Part shown: in pieces, positions 1 to 4,681 of the stretch
Position numbering within the stretch: position 1 is the stretch's first letter
How the letters are laid out: each line of letters opens with the position of its first letter
Assembly (NCBI GenBank): GCA_947629845.1
Contig: CANRFD010000093.1
Span: 1 to 5,293, forward strand
Origin: an uncultured Clostridia bacterium
Lineage (GTDB): Bacteria; Bacillota; Clostridia; Christensenellales; Borkfalkiaceae
Length of the DNA stretch: 5,293 nucleotides
Reading direction: 5' to 3'
Notes under the pieces: generated by a model
Told to the model about the DNA's origin: nothing
What the model saw: only the letters and a program-made list of their open reading frames with translations
The model's database searches: none
Program-made: the position numbers and the translations under genes

Positions 1-31
1 CCAAAACTTCGGAAAAACTCGGGATTTCGGT

Positions 32-104
32 GGTTTTCGGTAGGATTTGAGCATTCGACCAAATAATTACGAATCAACTGCTCTACCGACTGAGCCACAG
101 TAGC
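32..104 (-). pseudogene. tRNA-Thr(CGT)-like element, copy 1
   Basis: This copy is identical by eye to copy 2, 176 bases away. The intact part is the acceptor 5' strand, D-arm and ttcgtaa anticodon loop; the 3' half does not restore the acceptor or T stems. Only 31 bases separate its 3' end from the window edge, so what follows cannot be seen. If the array or a displaced true 3' half exists, it would lie further left. Confidence 0.66.
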
Positions 105-129
105 ATTTTTACCCGTTGTGACAGGTGTT

Positions 130-148
130 TTTTACAGAAGTTTTACAG
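130..148. repeat. Short direct repeats (ttttacag) one helical turn apart in the spacer
   Basis: ttttacag occurs at 130-137 and 141-148, 11 bases apart, with a related tgtgacag at 117-124. The same set recurs at 306-313 and 317-324 in the next unit. Short phased repeats beside a tRNA end resemble arm-type sites of tyrosine integrases, but that reading is an inference. They may equally be chance AT-rich words. Confidence 0.4.
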
Positions 149-165
149 CACTTTGCCGCACTTCG

Positions 166-216
166 CCGAAAACCCGCCAAAACTTCGGAAAAACTCGGGA
201 TTTCGGTGGTTTTCGG
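166..216. repeat. 9-bp inverted repeat linking spacer to tRNA-like 3' end
   Basis: ccgaaaacc (166-174) and ggttttcgg (208-216) are perfect reverse complements separated by 33 bases. The same pair recurs at 342-350 and 384-392 in the next unit. The right arm is exactly the last nine bases of the tRNA-like element (positions 65-73). In a leftward transcript, the 3' acceptor strand could therefore pair with the downstream spacer instead of with the 5' acceptor strand. No T-run follows the second arm, so this is not a typical intrinsic terminator. It could be an RNA fold or a protein-binding inverted repeat such as a recombinase core site; the sequence does not decide between them. Confidence 0.6.
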
Positions 217-280
217 TAGGATTTGAGCATTCGACCAAATAATTACGAATCAACTGCTCTACCGACTGAGCCACAGTAGC
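208..280 (-). pseudogene. tRNA-Thr(CGT)-like element, copy 2
   Basis: This is the same element as the promoter-proximal copy, shifted by exactly 176 bases. The 5' half and CGT anticodon loop are intact, and the acceptor, T and anticodon stems are broken by the 3' half in the same way. It differs from the promoter-proximal copy at tRNA positions 26-27, which are a-g here and g-a there; the first anticodon-stem pair therefore becomes a G-T wobble. Its upstream flank is spacer (ending gggtaaaaat) rather than the unique leader, so it would be transcribed only by read-through from the promoter near 491-519. Confidence 0.68.
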
Positions 281-383
281 ATTTTTACCCGTTGTGACAG
301 GTGTTTTTTACAGAAGTTTTACAGCACTTTGCCGCACTTCGCCGAAAACCCGCCAAAACTTCGGAAAAACTCGGGATTTCGGT

Positions 384-456
384 GGTTTTCGGTAGGATTT
401 GAGCATTCGACCAAATAATTACGAATCAATCGCTCTACCGACTGAGCCACAGTAGC
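384..456 (-). pseudogene. tRNA-Thr(CGT)-like element, copy 3 (promoter-proximal)
   Basis: Read on the minus strand, positions 1-38 of a canonical tRNA are all present: acceptor 5' strand gctactg (456-450), T8, D-stem gctc/gagc, A14, G15, GG at 18-19 (439-438), and anticodon loop ttcgtaa (425-419) with anticodon CGT (423-421), which would read ACG threonine codons. Numbering then runs on without gaps: G15 can pair with C48 (409), and the T-loop is ctcaaat (403-397), keeping T55, C56 and A58. The stems fail in the 3' half. By inspection the acceptor has 4 of 7 pairs, the T-stem 3 of 5 and the anticodon stem 4 of 5 counting wobbles. The 3' end reads ccgaaaacc instead of a complement of gctactg, and no proper CCA follows. 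I infer a degenerate or chimeric tRNA rather than a working one. No 3' exon complementary to the acceptor is seen in the window, so a tRNA intron is not supported. Confidence 0.7.
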
Positions 457-490
457 ATACGGCTACGCGCCAACTTCAACACGCTCTATC

Positions 491-519
491 ATTATAAAAA
501 AATCGGCGGCAAAAAGCAA
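491..519 (-). promoter_or_regulatory. Sigma-70/SigA-type promoter reading into the tRNA-like array
   Basis: On the minus strand a perfect -10 box TATAAT lies at 496-491. A -35-like TTGCTT lies at 519-514, with a 17-base spacer. Transcription would start near 484, about 28 bases before the first tRNA-like element (456), which is a usual arrangement for a stable-RNA gene. The region 481-550 is AT-rich, unlike the coding DNA on its right. It also lies just after the stop of the lipid kinase gene, so read-through from the operon could enter the array too. Confidence 0.72.
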
Positions 520-551
520 GCGATTTTGCGTATTTTTTTATTTTTTTCTTA

Positions 552-1439
552 TTATGAAACAAAAACTTTTACCGCGCCGGGAAGCACACGCACGTCGATC
601 TCCCCCTTTTCACCGGGCTCGCCGTCGAAATCCCACAAAACGCTGTGAGTTTTGCGCACCTTCACCGCGTCCCCGCGCAGGCGTACGATGCGCTTTCCGC
701 CCCTCTTGGCACCGAACAGCATCAATCGCACGATCCCCCACCGCGCGCCCCAATCCGCCGCGATCCCGCTGCCGAACTGCCGCACAAGCGCCGTCTCGCA
801 CACGCCGTCCGCCATGCTCGCGCCGCGGTTCACGGGCATGCGCGCCACCCTTCTGCCGTTCATCACGAGCGCAAGCGCAAAATTCCCGCGCACGCGCTTT
901 CCCCCGCACTCCGCCTCGGCGTAGAAGGGCTTTCCTCGCACAATATTTTTGAGAAACCCGAGCGCGTACGCAAGCCAGCCGAGCCGCCGCTTCCCGCCCT
1001 GCGGCGTGCTGTAGGTCAAGCGGGTCACGGAACCCGCCGCAACGATGCAAAACGCATAGCGTTTTTCGTTTATCGCCATGCAATCGACCTGCGCCGTCCT
1101 GCCCTGTGCGATGGTGCGGAGGGCGCCTTTGACCGTCCGCGGCAGCCGAAGCGAGCGCGCCGCGTCGTTGCACGTCCCCGCGGGAATGTACCCCAGTGCC
1201 GCATTTTCGCCGATCGCGCCCGCAAGCACGGCGTTGAACGTCCCGTCCCCGCCCGCGAACACGATCACGGCATTGCGGGACGCCCAAAAGCGCGCCCGTG
1301 CCGTCATATCTTCGGCGCTCTCCGCGGCGAACACCGCAACTTCGCCGAAAATTTCCCGCAGACGCCCCTCGATTTTCCCGACCTGCCTCCCGATCTTCCC
1401 CCTGCCGCTGTTGGGGTTATACAAAAAAACGCACTTCAC
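552..1439 (-). CDS. Diacylglycerol kinase / YegS-type lipid kinase
   Basis: This is a cytosolic, membrane-associating kinase of the DAGK catalytic-domain family (DgkB, YegS, BmrU, sphingosine kinase relatives), which uses ATP to phosphorylate a lipid hydroxyl; the exact lipid cannot be read from sequence. Counted from the GTG at 1439, the motifs are: NPNSGRGK near residue 8, the nucleotide-binding GGDGT near 63-67, IPAGTCND near 85-92, a family-typical AAGSVTRLTYSTPQ segment near 134-147, and a C-terminal DGE near 272-274 that matches the catalytic acidic motif of DgkB-like enzymes. Length of about 295 residues is normal. The open frame extends upstream to a GTG at 1496, but that would overlap the preceding gene by 32 bp and add a tail before the usual start of the fold. 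The GTG at 1439 gives the family-like opening MKCVFLYNPNSG; a TTG at 1457 behind AGGCGG is a third option. No start has a strong ribosome site. It is the last gene of the leftward gene chain. Confidence 0.9.
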   Translation of the reverse strand: MKCVFLYNPNSGRGKIGRQVGKIEGRLREIFGEVAVFAAESAEDMTARARFWASRNAVIVFAGGDGTFNAVLAGAIGENAALGYIPAGTCNDAARSLRLPRTVKGALRTIAQGRTAQVDCMAINEKRYAFCIVAAGSVTRLTYSTPQGGKRRLGWLAYALGFLKNIVRGKPFYAEAECGGKRVRGNFALALVMNGRRVARMPVNRGASMADGVCETALVRQFGSGIAADWGARWGIVRLMLFGAKRGGKRIVRLRGDAVKVRKTHSVLWDFDGEPGEKGEIDVRVLPGAVKVFVS

Positions 1440-1464
1440 GCCAACAGTATCGCCCAATTTCCGC

Positions 1465-2151
1465 CTAAAAATATTCTTCCAATCCGACGAGCGCACACAG
1501 CAGCTGCGCCTGCACCCGCCTTACCTCCTTTGCGAAGGCGATCCCGTCGGAAATTTCCCTGCATTCCCGTTCGGCCGAGGCGAGTTCGGCGTTCCAGCGG
1601 TCGTAAAACGCGCCGCCGTTGGACTTCCGCAGCCCCGCGAGCGAACCTGCCGCCCCGCGCACGGCGTCCCGCGCCTCCGTCTGCCCCATCTGCGCCCGCT
1701 CCAGCCCGTTGGCAACGTCATACAATAGCCGCGCGCAAGACTCCGCCGTCTCGGCGTTTGCCGCCACATGTGCGGCATATGCGGCATTTTCGCCGCTCAA
1801 ATAAAATTTTTGGGCGGAAAGCGGGGCGATCTCGACGTCCGCGCCCCTCTCCAGCATGGCGTCCCGCACGCGTTCGGCGTCCTGCACGGTGTAATAGCAC
1901 GCCACGATGACCGCCTTCCCGCCGCGGAACAGGTACCCCGCCCCGCCCGAGGAGTGCACCCGTCCCGCCACCGCGGCCGCCGTGGAGTCCTCGCACTTCT
2001 CAATGAGAAAGTAATAATCCGCCTCGAAATCAACGGCTTGTTGCCTTTTCTTCGCTCCGACGGCCAGCCCGATGAACAGCGCAAGCAGTACGGCGAAGAT
2101 GCAAACGACGGTCAAAATTTCCCACCACTTCAAACGTCTGCGTTTCCCCAT
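1465..2151 (-). CDS. Membrane-anchored protein with a SPOR-like segment
   Basis: A 228-residue protein with a basic N-terminus (KRRR) and one hydrophobic helix at about residues 12-32, followed by positive residues; this suggests a signal anchor with most of the chain outside the membrane. Residues about 45-110 (YYFLIEKCEDS... GGAGYLFRGGKAVIVACYYTVQDAERVRDAML) have the beta-alpha-beta look of SPOR peptidoglycan-binding repeats, including the aromatic start and the run before the second helix. This is a fold-style resemblance, not a firm family match. Residues 120-228 look mostly helical and alanine/arginine-rich, possibly a coiled coil. I infer an envelope or sporulation/division-related role. 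The ATG at 2151 directly follows a small hairpin and lacks a clear Shine-Dalgarno. The stop lies just before or inside the start region of the lipid kinase gene, so the two are likely co-translated. Confidence 0.8.
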   Translation of the reverse strand: MGKRRRLKWWEILTVVCIFAVLLALFIGLAVGAKKRQQAVDFEADYYFLIEKCEDSTAAAVAGRVHSSGGAGYLFRGGKAVIVACYYTVQDAERVRDAMLERGADVEIAPLSAQKFYLSGENAAYAAHVAANAETAESCARLLYDVANGLERAQMGQTEARDAVRGAAGSLAGLRKSNGGAFYDRWNAELASAERECREISDGIAFAKEVRRVQAQLLCALVGLEEYF

Positions 2152-2152
2152 A

Positions 2153-2167
2153 CCGCATTGTATGCGG
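2153..2167 (-). promoter_or_regulatory. Small hairpin directly upstream of the SPOR-like start codon
   Basis: On the minus strand CCGCAT (2167-2162) pairs with ATGCGG (2158-2153) around a 3-base loop. One base separates this stem from the ATG at 2151-2149. The stem occupies the place where a ribosome-binding site would lie, so the start may be poorly accessible or depend on coupling from the upstream gene. Regulation is inferred. Confidence 0.5.
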
Positions 2168-2169
2168 AA

Positions 2170-2196
2170 GCGCGCCGCGGCTATGCCGCGGCGCGC
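2170..2196. other. Perfect 12-bp GC hairpin in the intergenic gap
   Basis: gcgcgccgcggc (2170-2181) and gccgcggcgcgc (2185-2196) are perfect reverse complements with a TAT loop. The hairpin sits between the stop of the U32 gene (2211) and the ATG of the SPOR-like gene (2151). There is no T-run on either side, so it is not a standard intrinsic terminator. It may act as an mRNA 3' stabiliser or processing/attenuation element, or it may be a DNA-level palindrome. Confidence 0.8.
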
Positions 2197-2210
2197 CCTT
2201 CACATGTGCT

Positions 2211-3395
2211 TTACTTTCTTCTCCGCCGCAAAATATCCCCCGCGGCGAGCGGAACGGGGCAGTCAAACGAATACGTCGCCTGCACGAGCTTGGCGTCCGT
2301 ACACGCCTCCCCCGTCCCGTCTTTCAGCCCCCTTACCGTCACTTTTTCCGCAAAATGGCGGGATGGGGTCAGAATTTCCAGCGTTTCACCTTCATAAAAC
2401 CTGCCGCGCATCTCGATCTGCACCCGTCCGTCCGAGTACCTGCGCACGATCCCCACGAAGTCGCATTCGCCCTGCGTCTGCGTTCCCTCGGGAGACTGCG
2501 CATTGGGCAGCTCGTACGCCGTCGTGTATTCGCGGTGCGCGCTCGCATACAGTTCGCGCGTCAAAACCGCCTTGTCGCCGCCGTCCAACAGCCGGCGGTA
2601 GGCGTTCACCACGGTAGCGAGGTAAAATTCCCCCTTCATGCGCCCCTCGATCTTGAAGGAGACGACCCCCGCCTGCCCGAGTTCCTCGAGATAGGCGCTC
2701 ATATTGAGATCCTTGCTGTTCATTACATACGCGCCGCGCCCGTCCTCTTCGACGTCGTAGAAGTCCTGCGAGCCGCCTTCCCGCATCTGGATGCGGTAGT
2801 TCCGCCGGCATGCCTGCACGCACGCGCCGCGGTTTGCGGGGCGCCCGTCCATGTAGTCGGAGAGGTAGCACCTGCCGCTGTACGAGATGCACATCGCGCC
2901 GTGCACAAAGGCCTCGAGCTCCAAATTCGGGCAAACGCTGTGAATTTCGGCGATCTCCCCCACCGAGAGCTCCCGCGCGAGCACGATGCGCTTCGCCCCC
3001 TGCTCCTCCCAAAATTTTGCCGAAAGGGCGTTGCAGGTGTTCGCCTGCGTGGAGATGTGAACGGGCAGTGCGGGCGCAACTTTGCGGCACAGCGCGAACG
3101 CGCCCGGGTCGGAGATGAGCGCCGCGTCCGCCCCCAACTCTTCAAGACGGCGGAACAGCGTCTCCATCCCCCGCAGATCGAAATTCCGCGCAAAGATGTT
3201 GGCGGCGACGTACACCTTTTTGCCGCGCGCGTGGGCGTATTCGATGCCCTCCGCGAGCTCCTCTTCGGTAAAATTGTCGGCAAAGGTGCGCAGCGAGAAG
3301 GCACGCCCGCCCGCGTACACCGCGTCCGCGCCGTAGTAAAAGGCAAGTTTGAGTTTTGCAAGGTTGCCCGCAGGGGCGAGAAGTTCGGGCCTCAT
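2211..3395 (-). CDS. trhP: U32-family tRNA U34 hydroxylase (TrhP-like)
   Basis: A 394-residue protein annotated in databases as peptidase U32 but, by family knowledge, more likely the prephenate-dependent enzyme that hydroxylates wobble uridine to 5-hydroxyuridine. The N-terminal MRPELLAPAGNLAKLKLAFY opening and the GADAVYAGG segment (22-30) are typical of the TIM-barrel-like core. The U32 signature EAFVHGAMCISYSGRCYLS is perfect at 161-179. Cysteines 169, 176, 192 and 196 are placed to hold the iron-sulfur cluster described for this family. SFKIEGRMK at 246-254 is another conserved block. From about 300 a beta-rich C-terminal domain follows (DFVGIVRRY...). The length fits the longer paralogue class. 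The ATG at 3395 is preceded by AAAAGAG, a modest ribosome site. It sits 49 bp after trmR, which in Bacillus methylates the TrhP product; this context favours TrhP over the rRNA hydroxylase RlhA. Only one U32 gene is visible here, whereas Bacillus has two in the cluster. Confidence 0.9.
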   Translation of the reverse strand: MRPELLAPAGNLAKLKLAFYYGADAVYAGGRAFSLRTFADNFTEEELAEGIEYAHARGKKVYVAANIFARNFDLRGMETLFRRLEELGADAALISDPGAFALCRKVAPALPVHISTQANTCNALSAKFWEEQGAKRIVLARELSVGEIAEIHSVCPNLELEAFVHGAMCISYSGRCYLSDYMDGRPANRGACVQACRRNYRIQMREGGSQDFYDVEEDGRGAYVMNSKDLNMSAYLEELGQAGVVSFKIEGRMKGEFYLATVVNAYRRLLDGGDKAVLTRELYASAHREYTTAYELPNAQSPEGTQTQGECDFVGIVRRYSDGRVQIEMRGRFYEGETLEILTPSRHFAEKVTVRGLKDGTGEACTDAKLVQATYSFDCPVPLAAGDILRRRRK

Positions 3396-3444
3396 GTCTC
3401 TTTTGAAATGTCCGCAGTCCGCACCGTCGCACGGCGGTCGGCCG

Positions 3445-4032
3445 CTATAATTTTTTGCTCACGGCGAGCCCTTCGCCGAACGGAAATATCTCCGTCCTGA
3501 AGTCGCCGTCGGCCTGCAGCGTCTCTAAATATTCGCGGATGTGCGCGGCAAGCATCCTCCGCTTTTTGGGCGCCTCCCCCCGCACCCAGCCGTAGAGCAG
3601 CACGTCGTCGGAAAAGAGCGTCCCGCCTGCGGAAAGCAGCCGCTTGATGTGGGGAAAATAGGAGACGTATTGCACTTTCGGCCCGTCGAGAAAGATGATG
3701 TCGAACGTCCCCGAAAGGCCGGGAAGCACGGCGGCAGCGTCGTCCTCGATGAGCTGCACCCTGTCCGCAACGCCGAACGCAGCAAAGTTTTCCCTCGCCC
3801 TTGCCGCCCGCGCGGCGTCCTTCTCGATGGCGGTGACGCGCGCCCCGGTGCGCAATAAAAACGCGATCGACGTGAGCCCTTCGCCCGCGCCGATCTCCAA
3901 AATATTTTGGGCGGAACACTCCGCCGCCGCGTCGAGCATCAGCGCAAGCGTCTCGTCGGCGCAGGTGGGGTCCCTCCCCTCCTTCGCGCGGGCACGCATC
4001 GCCCGAAGCCGCTCCTCCGCCGCAACGTCCAT
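3445..4032 (-). CDS. trmR: tRNA 5-hydroxyuridine O-methyltransferase (TrmR)
   Basis: A 195-residue class I SAM-dependent O-methyltransferase of the catechol-O-methyltransferase-like family. It is expected to convert 5-hydroxyuridine at tRNA position 34 to 5-methoxyuridine, using the product of the downstream U32 enzyme. Visible motifs are the SAM-binding LEIGAGEG (45-52), acidic E70 ending the next strand (VTAIEKD), D98 region, IIFLDGPK with D116 as a likely metal ligand, and SDDVLLYGWV with D142-D143. The C-terminus PFGEGLAVSKK resembles the PVGDGLAISKK ending of Bacillus TrmR. The length is slightly shorter than the Bacillus protein, mainly at the N-terminus. The ATG at 4032 follows the TGA of the previous gene with no gap (TGAATG), which suggests translational coupling. 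A second ATG at residue 12 is possible because GGAGGAG lies upstream, but it leaves less of the N-terminal helix. The neighbourhood (trmR then trhP) is the main support for the specific name. Confidence 0.9.
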   Translation of the reverse strand: MDVAAEERLRAMRARAKEGRDPTCADETLALMLDAAAECSAQNILEIGAGEGLTSIAFLLRTGARVTAIEKDAARAARARENFAAFGVADRVQLIEDDAAAVLPGLSGTFDIIFLDGPKVQYVSYFPHIKRLLSAGGTLFSDDVLLYGWVRGEAPKKRRMLAAHIREYLETLQADGDFRTEIFPFGEGLAVSKKL

Positions 4033-4653
4033 TCAGCAGTACTTCTGCACGACGCGGTGCAGAATGGGATATTTGGACTGCTTCGCCGCGTCGGGCATGG
4101 GGCGGGGCTCCCCGTGGATATTGGCGAAGATGGCGTCGAGGACTTCGATCCTCGATTTATAGATCTCGGAAGCGGAACATGCGCTCCTGAACGCCTCGTA
4201 CTCGGCGGTCGCCGCGGGCAGATCCCCCCAATCGAGGTTCAGAAGCACGATGAAGTACGCCGTGCGGTACCGCCAACCGTCGCCGCCGTTGTGCCGCAGG
4301 CGGGAAACGTACCGTTCGGCCGTCGCCGTATCGTCCTGCGTGAGCGCGACGACGACGTAGAGCTGCAGAAGGGTGATGCGGGCGATGGGATAGAACAGGT
4401 GGTTGCGTTCCGCCTTGTCGAGCACGGCGCGCGCGGCGGCATAGTCCCCCACGCGGTAGCGTGCCGTCGCCGTATCGTAGACGCGTTCGCAGAAGATGCT
4501 GCCCGCCAACCCCCAGAGGGAGACCGCCGTCATGACGGCGCCGACGACGCCCGCCGGCAGCACGTCGAACACGAACCCCGAGACCGTCATGGCGATGAAG
4601 ATCGCGACGCACAGCCCCGCGAGCACGCATACAACAACCCGATTGCGTTTCAT
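4033..4653 (-). CDS. Two-helix membrane protein with TPR-like soluble domain
   Basis: A 206-residue protein I do not recognise as a named family. Two hydrophobic helices lie at about residues 5-27 and 32-54, separated by a short turn containing FDVLP; this suggests a hairpin with both ends on the same side, probably cytoplasmic. Residues 58-155 form repeated helices with tetratricopeptide-like features (YRVGDYAAARAVLDKAER, then TQDDTATAERYVSRLR, then DWGDLPAATAEYEAFR), each with the small-residue and tyrosine spacing of TPR. This implies a protein-binding scaffold. It begins 28 bp after the RNase J stop; GGGGGT lies a few bases before its ATG. Its stop abuts the trmR start. The context suggests it belongs to the RNA-metabolism operon, but no function is claimed. 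Confidence 0.85.
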   Translation of the reverse strand: MKRNRVVVCVLAGLCVAIFIAMTVSGFVFDVLPAGVVGAVMTAVSLWGLAGSIFCERVYDTATARYRVGDYAAARAVLDKAERNHLFYPIARITLLQLYVVVALTQDDTATAERYVSRLRHNGGDGWRYRTAYFIVLLNLDWGDLPAATAEYEAFRSACSASEIYKSRIEVLDAIFANIHGEPRPMPDAAKQSKYPILHRVVQKYC

Positions 4654-4681
4654 TTCATACCCCCAACGAAACAGATATGGC

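Larger units (their letters stand above)
1..458 (-). repeat. Tandem array of 176-bp units carrying tRNA-Thr-like sequence
   Basis: Two complete units (1-176 and 177-352) appear identical base for base, and a third partial unit (353-458) follows. The unit start, ccaaaacttcgg, recurs at 1, 177 and 353, giving an exact period of 176. The third copy matches until 458, where the array meets unique DNA; within it only two adjacent bases differ (tc at 430-431 where the others have ct). Each unit consists of a tRNA-like segment of about 73 bases plus a spacer of about 103 bases. The spacer has a 9-bp inverted repeat and short repeated ttttacag words. The array probably continues beyond the left edge, because the window begins inside a unit. 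No open reading frame is convincing here. The identity of the copies suggests recent amplification or an assembly repeat; which of these applies cannot be told from the sequence. Confidence 0.95.

Noticed and set aside
32..104. Functional tRNA split by a group I intron, or a permuted tRNA
   Set aside because: No sequence complementary to gctactg with a T-arm is found downstream or upstream in the window, and the 73-base element already fits tRNA numbering without an insertion.
1..458. CRISPR array
   Set aside because: The whole 176-bp unit is repeated, including the spacer part, so there are no short repeats with unique spacers.
509..529. Intrinsic terminator
   Set aside because: gcaaaa/ttttgc is a weak 6-bp stem. 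Its good T-run lies on the plus strand, where no gene ends; on the minus strand the T-run begins 7 bases after the stem and overlaps the promoter. It might still end the operon weakly.
1523..1531. Shine-Dalgarno AAAGGAGGT as ribosome site of the lipid kinase
   Set aside because: It encodes AKEV of the SPOR-like protein, and the correctly spaced GTG (1515) is out of the kinase frame.
645..1910. Long plus-strand open frame of 421 residues
   Set aside because: It is antisense to the lipid kinase and SPOR-like genes and very rich in arginine, proline and alanine, as expected for a shadow frame.
2355..3500. Long plus-strand open frame of 381 residues
   Set aside because: It lies opposite the clearly conserved U32 and trmR genes and its translation shows no domain; it is a GC-rich antisense shadow.
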